DNA of 64,000 nt from Rhizobium sp. CC-YZS058 (GTDB taxonomy: Bacteria; Pseudomonadota; Alphaproteobacteria; Rhizobiales; Rhizobiaceae), in NCBI RefSeq assembly GCF_034720595.1, contig NZ_JAYESJ010000001.1, forward strand, positions 3,312,001-3,376,000, in the 5' to 3' direction. The notes below the pieces were generated by a model, which ran no database searches, was not told the DNA's origin, and saw nothing but the letters and a program-made list of their open reading frames with translations. Positions 15,846 to 24,520 of this stretch are shown one piece after another. Numbering within the stretch: the first letter of the stretch is position 1; the number at the start of each line of letters is the position of its first letter. The position numbers were made by a program, and so were the translations under genes.

Positions 15846-18800
15846 ATGCTGTCCGGCTCGGTGATCTTCGGCACCGCCTTCGCCTATCTGCTGCTGCTCT
15901 TCGCGGTCGCGGCCTATGGGGACCGCAAGGCCCGCACGGCGGCGGGCGGCAGGCCGCTCGTCTATGCGCTGAGCCTGGCGATCTACTGCACCTCCTGGAC
16001 CTATTTCGGCGGGGTCGGCCTGGCGGCGCAACGCGGGCTGGAGTTCACCGGCATCTATATCGGCCCGATCCTGATGTTCACGCTCGGCCTGCCGGTCATC
16101 CGCCGGATCATCGCGCTCGCCAAGTCCGAGCGGCTGACCTCGGTCGCCGATTTCGTCGGCGCGCGCTACGGCAAGAACCCGGCCGTGGCGGCGATCGTCG
16201 CGCTGATTTCGCTCGTCGGCGCCATTCCCTATATCGCGCTGCAGCTCAAGGCCGTCTCGGGCTCCGTGGCGGCACTGGTCGATACCAGCGGCTACGGCAT
16301 CGGCGCGCATATGATGGGCGCGCAGATCACCGGTCCGCAGGGCTTCGTCGAACTGCCCCTGCTCGTCACGCTGTTTCTCGCCTGTTTCGCCATCATTTTC
16401 GGGACGCGCCACACCGACGCGACCGAGCACCAGGACGGGCTGATCCTGGCGATCGCCATGGAATCGGTGGTCAAGCTGGTGGCCCTGGTAGCGGTCGGTC
16501 TCTATGTCGTCTTCGCGCTGTTCGACGGCCCGGCGGATCTGATGGCGCGCGCGGCAGCCGATGCGCAGGTCATGGCGGCGGTCTCCTACGAAACGCCGCT
16601 TCCCCGCTGGATCCTGCTGATCGGCCTCTCCTCGGTGGCGATCGTTCTGCTGCCGCGTCAGTTCCACGTCACCGTGGTGGAAAACCGCAGCGACCGGGAA
16701 CTGCGAACCGCCGGCCTGCTCTTCCCGCTCTACCTGATCGCCATCAACCTGTTCGTGCTGCCGGTGGCGGTGGCCGGCATGCTGACCTTCAAGGGCGAAG
16801 GCGTGGCGGACCTCTATCTCCTGACCCTGCCGCTTGCCCATGGCAATCCGGCGCTGACCATGATCGCTTTCATCGGCGGGTTCTCGGCCGCTACCGCCAT
16901 GGTCATCGTCGCCTCCGTGGCGCTGTCGATCATGATCTCCAACGACATCGTCATGCCGGTCTTCCTGCGCCGCAAGCTGCTTGGCCGCGGCGTGCCGCGC
17001 GACATGGCGGGGCTGCTGCTCAATGTGCGGCGCGGGGCAATTTTCGCCGTGCTCCTGCTGGGCTATGCCTATTATCGGGCAGCCGACATGTCTGCAGGGC
17101 TCGCGTCGCTCGGCCTGCTCTCTTTCGCGGCCATCGCGCAGATGGCGCCGGCGCTGTTCGGCGGCCTCGTCTGGCGCCAAGCCAATGCCCGGGGTGCCAT
17201 TGCCGGCATGACCTTCGGCTTTCTTGCCTGGGCCTATCTCCTCTTCCTGCCGAGCCTCGGCGGACCGGATTATTCGGGCGTGGCCGCCGCTCTGCTTTCC
17301 TTCCTCTTTCCCTTCGCCGACACATTTTCCGGGCCCGGCGCCGATCCGCTGGTCAACGCAACGGCGCTCAGCCTGATTATCAACGGGCTCGCTTACGTGC
17401 TCTTCTCCCTCTCCCGCGCGCCGAAGCCTTTGGAGAGGCTGCAGGCCGGCATCTTCATCCGCCGGGCCTCGCGCAGCGAACGCGCCTTTGGCGGCCGCAA
17501 GACCAAGATCACCGTTTCGGACCTGAAGACCACCATCGCGCGCTATCTTGGCGAAGAGCGGATGCTCAGATCCTTCCACAGCTACGAGACCCGCATCGGC
17601 CGGCGGCTGGCGGATCACCAGGTCGCCGACATGGCGCTCGTCACCTTCTCCGAACAGCTGCTCGGCAGCGCCATCGGGTCTTCTTCCGCCCGCCTTGTGC
17701 TCTCGCTCGTGCTGCAGCGGCTGGATGACGCCTCGTCCGACACCGCCTGGCTGCTCGACCAGGCGAGCGAAGCCCTGCACTATAACCAAGACATGCTGCA
17801 GACCGCCCTGTCGCAGATGGACCAAGGGATCGCCGTCTTCGACAGTGCCAACCGGCTGATCATCTGGAACCGGAGGTTCCGCCATCTGCTGGACCTGCCG
17901 GAAAGCACCGGGCAGGTCGGCGTGCCCCTGAGCGAGATCGTCGCCATTCTCGAAGCCCGCGGCGACGGGGTGCGGGACGGGAGCGACCCGCTTTCGACCA
18001 GCTTCCTGACGCTGGAAAAGCCGTTCCAGCTCTCGCTTGGCGGCGGCGAGCGGATCGTGGAGGTGCGCAGCAATGCCATGCCGGACAAGGGGCTCGTCAC
18101 CACCTGCACCGACATCACCCAGCGCGTGGCGGCCGACATGGCGCTGAAACAGGCCAACGAGACGCTGGAAGCGCGGGTGGCCGAGCGCACGGCGGAACTG
18201 ACCCGGGTGAACCGCGAAGTGGCGGAAGCCCGCGCCGCGGCGGAAGAGGCCAACAATGGCAAGACCCGGTTCTTCGCCGCCGCCGGCCACGACATTCTCC
18301 AGCCGCTGAACGCCGCGCGCCTCTATTCCTCCGCCCTGGTGGAGCGTCTCGGCGAGACCGACGACCGCGCCCTGGTTCACAACATCGATTCCTCGCTGGA
18401 ATCGGTCGAGACGATTCTCGGCGCCGTGCTCGATCTGTCGAGACTGGACACGGGGGCGATGAAACCGCGGCTGCAGACCGTACCGCTGAACGAGTTCCTG
18501 CGCCGGATCGAAACGGATTTCGCCCCCGTCGCAAGGGCCCGCGGCCTGAGGCTGACCGTGATGCCGACCCAGCTTTCGGTGCGCACCGACCCCAATCTCC
18601 TGCGCAGGCTGGTGCAGAACCTGGTGTCGAACGCGATCAAATACACGCCCGAAGGCCGCGTGCTCGTCGGCGTGCGGCGGCGCGGTGGCCAGGCACTGAT
18701 CGAAGTCTACGACACCGGGATCGGCATTCCCGCTTCGAAGTTCCGCACGGTCTTCAAGGAGTTCGCCCGGCTGGACGAAGGCGCGCGCACGGCCTCCGGC

Positions 18801-19355
18801 CTCGGCCTCGGGCTGTCGATCGTCGATCGCATCTCGCGCGTGCTGCACCATGCGGTGGAGCTGCAGTCGACCCCTGGCCGCGGCACGCGGTTCCGCGTCG
18901 GCGTACCGCTCGACACGGCGGTTGCGACACCACGCCGCCGCTCGGCCAAACCGCTGCCCGCCTCGACGCCGCTAACGGGACTGCGGGTGCTGTGCATCGA
19001 CAACGAGCCCGCCATTCTCGACGGCATGCGGGTGCTCTTGGAAAACTGGGGCTGCCAGGTGGCGCTGGCGGCATCGCGGGAAGAGGGCGAGGCGGCGGCC
19101 CGCGCCGCGTGCCCCGATGCGATCGTTGCCGACTACCATCTCGATCAGGCGACCGGGCTCAGCGCCATCGCCGCCGTGCGCGCCCTCTCCGGCGCCGCCC
19201 TCCCGGCTCTGCTGATCACGGCCGACCGTTCGGCGGAGGTGCGGGCTGCCGCGGAACGGGATGGCGTGGCGCTGCAGAACAAGCCGGTGCGCCCCGCCGC
19301 CCTGCGCGCCTGGCTGACCCAGGCTTCTCTCGCGCAGCGCGCCGCGGCCGAATGA
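15846..19355 (+). CDS. Sodium:solute symporter-hybrid sensor histidine kinase (CrbS/MxtR-like)
   Basis: This 1169-aa protein fuses about 13 membrane helices of the sodium/solute symporter family (residues 1-530) to a STAC-type linker (VSDLKTTIARYLGEERML), a PAS domain (AVFDSANRLIIWNRRF), a coiled coil, a kinase and a receiver. The kinase shows GHDILQPLNAARL (His815), NLVSNAIKYTPEG, DTGIGIP and GLGLGLSI. The receiver phospho-acceptor is Asp1096 (IVADYHL). This plan matches CrbS/MxtR, which with CrbR/ErdR controls acetate use in gamma-proteobacteria. The start at 15846 follows GGAG; the frame's earlier start lacks hydrophobic or RBS support. The convergent LuxR-type regulator is its likely partner. 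The sensed solute here is unknown. Confidence 0.88.
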   Translation: MLSGSVIFGTAFAYLLLLFAVAAYGDRKARTAAGGRPLVYALSLAIYCTSWTYFGGVGLAAQRGLEFTGIYIGPILMFTLGLPVIRRIIALAKSERLTSVADFVGARYGKNPAVAAIVALISLVGAIPYIALQLKAVSGSVAALVDTSGYGIGAHMMGAQITGPQGFVELPLLVTLFLACFAIIFGTRHTDATEHQDGLILAIAMESVVKLVALVAVGLYVVFALFDGPADLMARAAADAQVMAAVSYETPLPRWILLIGLSSVAIVLLPRQFHVTVVENRSDRELRTAGLLFPLYLIAINLFVLPVAVAGMLTFKGEGVADLYLLTLPLAHGNPALTMIAFIGGFSAATAMVIVASVALSIMISNDIVMPVFLRRKLLGRGVPRDMAGLLLNVRRGAIFAVLLLGYAYYRAADMSAGLASLGLLSFAAIAQMAPALFGGLVWRQANARGAIAGMTFGFLAWAYLLFLPSLGGPDYSGVAAALLSFLFPFADTFSGPGADPLVNATALSLIINGLAYVLFSLSRAPKPLERLQAGIFIRRASRSERAFGGRKTKITVSDLKTTIARYLGEERMLRSFHSYETRIGRRLADHQVADMALVTFSEQLLGSAIGSSSARLVLSLVLQRLDDASSDTAWLLDQASEALHYNQDMLQTALSQMDQGIAVFDSANRLIIWNRRFRHLLDLPESTGQVGVPLSEIVAILEARGDGVRDGSDPLSTSFLTLEKPFQLSLGGGERIVEVRSNAMPDKGLVTTCTDITQRVAADMALKQANETLEARVAERTAELTRVNREVAEARAAAEEANNGKTRFFAAAGHDILQPLNAARLYSSALVERLGETDDRALVHNIDSSLESVETILGAVLDLSRLDTGAMKPRLQTVPLNEFLRRIETDFAPVARARGLRLTVMPTQLSVRTDPNLLRRLVQNLVSNAIKYTPEGRVLVGVRRRGGQALIEVYDTGIGIPASKFRTVFKEFARLDEGARTASGLGLGLSIVDRISRVLHHAVELQSTPGRGTRFRVGVPLDTAVATPRRRSAKPLPASTPLTGLRVLCIDNEPAILDGMRVLLENWGCQVALAASREEGEAAARAACPDAIVADYHLDQATGLSAIAAVRALSGAALPALLITADRSAEVRAAAERDGVALQNKPVRPAALRAWLTQASLAQRAAAE

Positions 19356-19364
19356 AGGGGGCGC

Positions 19365-20012
19365 TCAGGCGGGAACGGTGGTCAGCCGCGCCAGCTGGAT
19401 CACCGCCTGCGTTCGGCTGTCGACATTGAGCTTGAGAAGGATGGCGGAGACATGCGCCTTGATCGTCGCCTCCGAAACCCCGAGCTCATAGGCGATCTGC
19501 TTGTTGAGCAGGCCTTCCGCCAACATCGAGAGCACGCGCGACTGCTGCGGCGTCAGGGTCGCGAGCCGCTGGACGAGGCCGCGAAGATCGGCATCCTCCG
19601 CCCCGCCTCTGCGGATGCCTTCCGGCGCATGGACATCGCCGGCCATGACGGTCTCGATCCCTGAGCGGATGTCCTCGATGCTCGACGATTTGGGCAGGAA
19701 GCCGCAAGCGCCGAGCGCCAGGCTGCGCTCCACCGTCGACGCATCGTCATGGGCTGAAACGACCATGATCGGGAGCGAGGGAAACTCGGCGCGCAACGCC
19801 ATCAGCCCGGACAGGCCGCTGACGCCCGGCATGGTGAGATCGAGTAGAAGAAGATCGGCCTCGGGATGAGCCTCGGCCGCCGCGCGCGCGGCCGAAAAAT
19901 CGCCGGCCTCCACGATCAGCGCGCCCTCGGCCGCACTGGCAAGCGCCTGACGCATGGCGCCGCGAAACAGCGGATGATCGTCCGCCACGATGATCGTCAT
20001 CCTGTCCGTCAT
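19365..20012 (-). CDS. LuxR/NarL family response regulator (CrbR-like)
   Basis: This 215-aa protein has a receiver domain (VADDHPLFRGAMRQAL, then LLLLDLTMPG with the phospho-Asp, VVSAHDD, GFLPKSS with the Lys) and a LuxR-type helix-turn-helix (LTPQQSRVLSMLAEGLLNKQIAYELGVSEATIKAHVSAIL; quoted only as landmark ends LTPQQ and HVSAIL matter). The ATG at 20012 has GGAGGG six bases upstream. It ends ten bases from the end of the CrbS-like kinase gene on the other strand. CrbR/ErdR-type regulators activate acetyl-CoA synthetase genes; no acs gene is in view, so targets are unknown. Confidence 0.88.
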   Translation of the reverse strand: MTDRMTIIVADDHPLFRGAMRQALASAAEGALIVEAGDFSAARAAAEAHPEADLLLLDLTMPGVSGLSGLMALRAEFPSLPIMVVSAHDDASTVERSLALGACGFLPKSSSIEDIRSGIETVMAGDVHAPEGIRRGGAEDADLRGLVQRLATLTPQQSRVLSMLAEGLLNKQIAYELGVSEATIKAHVSAILLKLNVDSRTQAVIQLARLTTVPA

Positions 20013-20111
20013 GATGTTCCCTCCCAAGAACGCATGCTGACGAAGAGCAGACCCTGGGCGCTTGAGGCCATCATCCCGGCAGGGTGACGGCGAAGGCTCG
20101 GCCCATGGGCA

Positions 20112-20561
20112 TCACGTTTTCTGGGGCTGGCTTCCGGGCTCTGGGGCGGGGCTCCTCTCCCCACCGTCGAGATCGCGGACGATCCCCATGAAACTGCGCA
20201 TCATTCTTTCCATGAGGCCCATGGTCTGGTCAATCTCTTCCTGCGTCGGCAGGCGCGGCGAGAAACGCTCGGCCGTCGGCTCCGCCGCCTTTTCCAGCGC
20301 CTCGACCCGTTTGGTCAGAAGATCGAGTTCCAGATCGTAGGCCGTCTTCTCGTCGGCCGCCATGCGGCAGGTCATCTGGCCCTCAGCCTCCTGGCAGAGC
20401 GTCACCTCCCCCGTCTGCGTATCGAGCCGGGCGATCCCGCCCTCCACCCGCTGCATCGCATAGCGTCCGGGTGCCGCCTCTTCGGCGAGCGCAGCGCCGA
20501 CGCCAAGCGCGGCTGGGCAGAACAGCAGGGCGGCTGCGAGGGGAAAAGCGTGTCGGGTCAT
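20112..20561 (-). CDS. Hypothetical exported protein
   Basis: This 149-aa protein starts with a clear signal peptide (MTRHAFPLAAALLFCPAALG, cleavage probable near ALAEE). The mature part begins GRYAMQRVEGGIARLDTQTG followed by a stretch with two Cys (LCQEAEGQMTCRM) that may form a disulfide, then a helical/coiled region (DLELDLLTKRVEALEKA). It ends in a Pro/Glu-rich tail. AGGAG lies before the ATG. The N-terminal pattern 'G-R-Y-x-M-x-x-V-x-G-G-x-x-R-L-D-T' recurs in exported rhizobial proteins. No function is known. It lies 99 bases upstream of the response regulator on the same strand. Confidence 0.7.
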   Translation of the reverse strand: MTRHAFPLAAALLFCPAALGVGAALAEEAAPGRYAMQRVEGGIARLDTQTGEVTLCQEAEGQMTCRMAADEKTAYDLELDLLTKRVEALEKAAEPTAERFSPRLPTQEEIDQTMGLMERMMRSFMGIVRDLDGGERSPAPEPGSQPQKT

Positions 20562-20684
20562 GGGTCCGTCTCCTGTCGAAAGGGGCAGAATGGCCTGTCG
20601 GTTGTGGACAATTGCGCATATTTGCGGCAAGTCCACGACAGACGCGCAACCGCGCCGGCGCGGGGGCCTAGGCTTGCAGGGCAG

Positions 20685-21035
20685 ATGATGAGCGGCATTG
20701 TTTACAAGATTCTCCCCGCGCCGATGTGGGCGGCGGCGCGTGAGGCCGGCCTGTTCACGGGCGCACCGGTGGACGAGGCCGACGGCTTCATCCATTTTTC
20801 CACCGCCGACCAGGTGCAGGAGACCGCGCGGCGTCACTTCGCCGGACAGGACGACCTGATGCTGCTCGCCATCGACGGCGATGCGCTGGGCGAGGCGCTG
20901 GTTTATGAGCCCTCTCGCGGGGGCGCGCTGTTTCCGCATCTTTACGGGCCGATGCCGGTTTCCGCCGTGCTGAGCGCGCATCCCCTGCCGCGCGCACCCG
21001 ATGGCACGCATCGTTTTCCCGAGCCGCTCGCATGA
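20685..21035 (+). CDS. DUF952 family protein
   Basis: This 116-aa protein has the DUF952 pattern: VYKILPAPMWAAAREAGLFTG, DEADGFIHFSTADQVQETARRHFAG, LMLLAIDGDAL, then FPHLYGPMPVSAV. The family is small and cytosolic, and its biochemical role is unknown. It resembles in fold predictions ADP-ribosylation-type enzymes, but I do not rely on that. Two adjacent ATGs (20685, 20688) are possible starts. Its stop overlaps the pyrD start as ATGA, a coupling common in alphaproteobacteria, so both are probably made from one mRNA. Confidence 0.8.
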   Translation: MMSGIVYKILPAPMWAAAREAGLFTGAPVDEADGFIHFSTADQVQETARRHFAGQDDLMLLAIDGDALGEALVYEPSRGGALFPHLYGPMPVSAVLSAHPLPRAPDGTHRFPEPLA

Positions 21036-22117
21036 GGATCCGGATCGACGAGATTGCCCGCAAGGCCCTGTTCCTGACCGATCCGGAACAGGCCCATGGC
21101 CTGTCGATCAAGGCGCTGAAGACCGGGCTGGTGCCCGGCGCGCCGGCGCCGGCCGATCCGCGCCTGCGCCAGACCATCGCCGGCCTCGCCTTCCCGAACC
21201 CGATCGGCCTTGCCGCCGGCTACGACAAGAATGCCGAAGTGCCGGAAGCCCTGCTGAAGCTCGGTTTCGGCTTTACCGAAGTCGGCACGCTGACGCCGAA
21301 GCCGCAGGCCGGCAATCCGAAGCCGCGCATCTTCCGCCTCGTTGCCGACGAGGCGGTGATCAACCGGCTGGGTTTCAACAATGAGGGTCATGCCCCGGCG
21401 CTGGAGCGGCTGAAGGCCTGCACGCGCGGCGGGCTGATCGGCGTCAATATCGGCGCCAACAAGGATTCGGCCGACCGGATCGACGATTACGTGCAGGGGA
21501 TCCGCACCTTTGCCGGTGTCGCCAGCTATTTCACGGTCAACATCTCCTCGCCCAACACGCCCGGCTTGCGCGACCTGCAGGCCCGCGAGAGCCTGGGCGC
21601 CCTGCTCTCGGCCGTTCTCGCCGCGCGCGATGGGGAGGTGGGTGCCGGCGCGCGCAAGGTTCCGGTGTTCCTGAAGATCGCCCCGGACCTCAGCGAAGAG
21701 GGCATGGACGATATTGCAGCCGAAGCGCTGGCCCATCCGCTCGACGGGCTGATCGTGTCCAACACCACGCTGTCGCGGGACGGGCTCCGCGACGTCCGGC
21801 AGGCCGGCGAAGCGGGCGGGCTTTCCGGCAAGCCGCTGTTTGCGGCCTCCACCATCGTGCTTGCCAAGATGCGCCGGCGCCTGGGACCCGGCCTGCCGAT
21901 CATCGGCGTCGGCGGGGTTCACAATCTTGAGACAGCGGTGGCCAAGATCGAAGCCGGCGCCGATCTCGTGCAGCTCTATTCCGGAATGGTCTATCAAGGA
22001 CCGAGCCTGCCCGGCCGGATCGTGCGCGGCCTTTCCAAGCTGTGCGACGCGCGTGGCCTCACCTCGATCCGCGAGCTGCGCAACAGCCAGACCGATCACT
22101 GGGCCGCGAAAGCCTGA
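21032..22117 (+). CDS. pyrD: Dihydroorotate dehydrogenase (quinone), class 2
   Basis: This 361-aa enzyme oxidises dihydroorotate to orotate in pyrimidine synthesis and passes electrons to the quinone pool. FPNPIGLAAGYDKNAEVPEALLKLGFGFTEVGT with TPKPQAGNPKPR is the class 2 signature. NISSPNTPGLRDLQ contains the catalytic Ser of this class, and LIVSNTT, GVGGV and QLYSGMVYQGP bind FMN. The N-terminal helix (IARKALFLTDPEQAHGLSI) is the membrane-associating quinone region. It is coupled to the DUF952 gene. Its 3' end overlaps the convergent MATE gene by 22 bases. Confidence 0.95.
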   Translation: MRIRIDEIARKALFLTDPEQAHGLSIKALKTGLVPGAPAPADPRLRQTIAGLAFPNPIGLAAGYDKNAEVPEALLKLGFGFTEVGTLTPKPQAGNPKPRIFRLVADEAVINRLGFNNEGHAPALERLKACTRGGLIGVNIGANKDSADRIDDYVQGIRTFAGVASYFTVNISSPNTPGLRDLQARESLGALLSAVLAARDGEVGAGARKVPVFLKIAPDLSEEGMDDIAAEALAHPLDGLIVSNTTLSRDGLRDVRQAGEAGGLSGKPLFAASTIVLAKMRRRLGPGLPIIGVGGVHNLETAVAKIEAGADLVQLYSGMVYQGPSLPGRIVRGLSKLCDARGLTSIRELRNSQTDHWAAKA

Positions 22118-23463
22118 GCCGCACGGCGCGGGACCAGCCGGAGCAGGAAGAGCCCGCGGCAGACAAGAAACAGGTTGAGCGCTGCCCAGAGGCCGTGATT
22201 GCCGAAAGCCGGGACCAGCACCGCAATGGCTGCCAGATAGACGAGGAAGGCGGCGATCATCATGTTGCGCATGTCGCGCGACCAGGTGGCGCCGATGAAG
22301 ACGCCATCCATCAGGAAGGCGAGCGCTCCGGTGAGCGCGGTGATGGCCGCCCAGGGCAGGTAGAGCGTGGCCACCGCCCGCACATCCTCGGCCGTCGTCA
22401 GCGTTTCCACCACAAAGGTGCCGATCAGGAAGAAGATCAGCGTCGTCAGCGCGGCGAGCGCGAAGGACCACACCGCCGTCATCTTCAGCGCCCGGTCGAA
22501 GGCGGGGCGATAGCGCGCGCCGATGGCCCGTCCCGTCAGTTGCTCGGCCGCGTTGGCGAGCCCGTCCAGATAATAGCCGGCGACCATGAAGATCGTCATC
22601 AGTACCGCATTGGCGGCCAACGTGACCGGGCCGAAGCCGGTGCCGACGCGGGTCATGAGCAGGAAGGTCGCCAGCAGGACGAAGGAGCGGATCATGATGT
22701 CGCGGTTGAGGCTGAACAGCAGCCGCAACCGTGCCGGATCGCGCAGGCGCGCCAGCGGCGGGCGGAACCGCCGGTCGAACCGCGAGAAGACGAGGGTGAA
22801 CCCGATCAGCGCCCCGGCGATCTCGCCGGTCATGGTGGCGATGGCGACACCCGCCACGCCCCAGCCGAGCACGAGGCCAAGCGTGATCGACAGCACGATG
22901 TTGACGCCGTTGATCAGCGTCTGGAGCACGAGGCCGAGCGTGCCCTGCCCGCGGCCGAGCACATAGCCAAGGATCGCATAATTGGCGAGCGAAGCGGGTG
23001 CCGCCACGATGCGCCAGAAGAAATAGGTGCGCGTGACCGCCTCCACCTCCGGCCCCGGCGAAAGCACCAGCAGCCCCAGCCACAGCAGCAATGGCGAGGC
23101 AAGCGCCAGCACCAGGCCGGAGCCGAGCGCGATGACGAGCGAGCGCCAGAACACCGCCTGCTCCTCCACTTGGTCGCCGCGCCCATAGGCCTGGGCGACG
23201 AGGCCGGTCGTGGCCGAGCGCAGGAAGTTGAAGGTGGTGAAAATGAGGTCGAAGATGACGGCGCCGACGGCCAGGCCCGCCAGCAGGATCGCATCGCCCA
23301 AATGGCCGATAACCGCCGTATCGACGAGGCCGAGCAGCGGCGTGGTCAGGAAGCCGAGCGTCATCGGCACCGCGATCGACAGGATCAGCCGGTTGGTGAC
23401 GAGAAAGGGGCCGCCCGCGTGGCGGGCTTCGCCGGCGGGCGCGGTGTCGCTCTCGATGCGCAT
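22096..23463 (-). CDS. MATE family efflux transporter (DinF-like)
   Basis: This 455-aa integral membrane protein has about 12 hydrophobic segments and two homologous halves, as in MATE proteins. SIAVPMTLGFLTTPLLGLVDTAVIGHLG at the start and LSLNRDIMIRSFVLLATFLLMTRVG at the second half are typical of the DinF branch. It probably exports organic cations or other small molecules with H+ or Na+. The ATG at 23463 has a poor ribosome-binding site. The last 22 bases overlap the end of pyrD on the opposite strand, so read-through from either gene is possible. Confidence 0.88.
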   Translation of the reverse strand: MRIESDTAPAGEARHAGGPFLVTNRLILSIAVPMTLGFLTTPLLGLVDTAVIGHLGDAILLAGLAVGAVIFDLIFTTFNFLRSATTGLVAQAYGRGDQVEEQAVFWRSLVIALGSGLVLALASPLLLWLGLLVLSPGPEVEAVTRTYFFWRIVAAPASLANYAILGYVLGRGQGTLGLVLQTLINGVNIVLSITLGLVLGWGVAGVAIATMTGEIAGALIGFTLVFSRFDRRFRPPLARLRDPARLRLLFSLNRDIMIRSFVLLATFLLMTRVGTGFGPVTLAANAVLMTIFMVAGYYLDGLANAAEQLTGRAIGARYRPAFDRALKMTAVWSFALAALTTLIFFLIGTFVVETLTTAEDVRAVATLYLPWAAITALTGALAFLMDGVFIGATWSRDMRNMMIAAFLVYLAAIAVLVPAFGNHGLWAALNLFLVCRGLFLLRLVPRRAAQAFAAQ

Positions 23464-23564
23464 GGAAATGTCCGGTGTGAGACCGTCAACGCGGTCAGTC
23501 AGGCGTTGCGCTTACCAAACCCGCTTCGCCCCGGCGCGTCCAATGAGTTTTGCTGATAGGGCGA

Positions 23565-24074
23565 TCAACCGCCGGCCGAGAGCACCGGCGGCGTGGAAAG
23601 CACCATGGCCCAATAGGGATGATTGCCCGATTTCGGATTGCGCATCACGGCCACGCCGAGGCCGGTGTAGCGCGGCCCCAGCATGTTTTCGAGATGTTTG
23701 GGCGAACGGAACCAGGCATCATAGGCCTTGGCGGCGTCGGCCTGGCCGACGGCGATGTTCTCCGCAGCCGGCAGGGAAACTCCCTGGCTCTTCATCCGGT
23801 TGAGGAAACTGTCGGTCAGCCCGATCAGATGCGCCATCTTGCCGGCCTTGGCCATGCGATCGGCCTGCGAGAGCGCCGCCTTGGCCGCTGCCGGGTCACG
23901 GGACAGGGGCCCGAGCCCGCGGCTGCGGCGCAGCTGATTGACGAGGCCGAGCACCGCTTCCGTTTCGTCGCTGCCCGAGCCTGGCGGTCCAAGCACTTCG
24001 GTCGTGGTGCAGCCGGCAAGCGCGGCAAGCGACAGGGCGGCGGTGCCCGCCAGGAAGGTGCGGCGGCTCGTCAT
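23565..24074 (-). CDS. CAP (SCP/PR1)-domain lipoprotein
   Basis: This 169-aa protein begins MTSRRTFLAGTAALSLAALAGC. It has an RR pair and a lipobox (LAGC), indicating export and lipid anchoring. The rest matches the bacterial CAP domain: VLGLVNQLRRSRGLGPLSRDPAAAKAALSQADRMA, then MAHLIG and NIAVGQADAAKAYDAWFRSPKHLENML, and the terminal GLGVAVMRN and YWAMVLS. It retains H-L and E residues of the family cavity. Bacterial CAP proteins are extracytoplasmic; their function is mostly undefined. The preceding small membrane-protein gene ends 16 bases upstream. Confidence 0.8.
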   Translation of the reverse strand: MTSRRTFLAGTAALSLAALAGCTTTEVLGPPGSGSDETEAVLGLVNQLRRSRGLGPLSRDPAAAKAALSQADRMAKAGKMAHLIGLTDSFLNRMKSQGVSLPAAENIAVGQADAAKAYDAWFRSPKHLENMLGPRYTGLGVAVMRNPKSGNHPYWAMVLSTPPVLSAGG

Positions 24075-24090
24075 GGAAACCCCGTCCATC

Positions 24091-24357
24091 TCAGCGCCGG
24101 AAGCTCAAGAGGCGCAGGATGAAGAAGACCGGGATGACGACCACGGCACCGATGACCAGATAATCGCCGACGGCGCCCAGCGCGTCGAACCCCGAATGCC
24201 AGAGATCGAGGAGGAAGTAGCGCACGCCGTCGAAGATCTCATAGGGCGTCCAGCCGAAGAAGGTCATGACGAACCCGACGATGATCGACACGATCACCAG
24301 CTTGACGATCACCCGAAACGGCGAATCGCCCAGAAACCTGTTCAGACCTTCGGCCAT
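24091..24357 (-). CDS. Small membrane protein, probably DUF6460
   Basis: This 88-aa protein has two transmembrane helices (VIVKLVIVSIIVGFVMTFFGW and YLVIGAVVVIPVFFILRLLSF) joined by an amphipathic region with TPYEIFDGVRYFLLDLWHSG. The start MAEGLNRFLGD at 24357 has a GAAGGGG site four bases upstream. The pattern agrees with the small DUF6460 proteins common in Hyphomicrobiales, whose function is unknown; the family name is from memory. It lies just upstream of the CAP lipoprotein gene on the same strand and is likely co-transcribed. Confidence 0.7.
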   Translation of the reverse strand: MAEGLNRFLGDSPFRVIVKLVIVSIIVGFVMTFFGWTPYEIFDGVRYFLLDLWHSGFDALGAVGDYLVIGAVVVIPVFFILRLLSFRR

Positions 24358-24520
24358 CGGCCCCTTCTTCCTTTCTCGTTCTTCCACCGCCTTGTGCGGC
24401 CAAACTTTTTGCGCCGCAAGCGGCTCGTACTCACAGGGGGCCGGTGCCCGCTTGATTTTCGCCGGCTGCGGACCCTATCTGCGCTTGCCCCAAGGCCCTC
24501 CGCTTTCAAGGACCCCGCAT

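Noticed and set aside
15792..18851. A 1019-codon open frame on the minus strand opposite the CrbS-like kinase gene
   Set aside because: It is the antisense shadow of a high-GC gene: Arg/Gln/His/Ala-rich with no recognisable domain, while the plus strand gives a full domain series.
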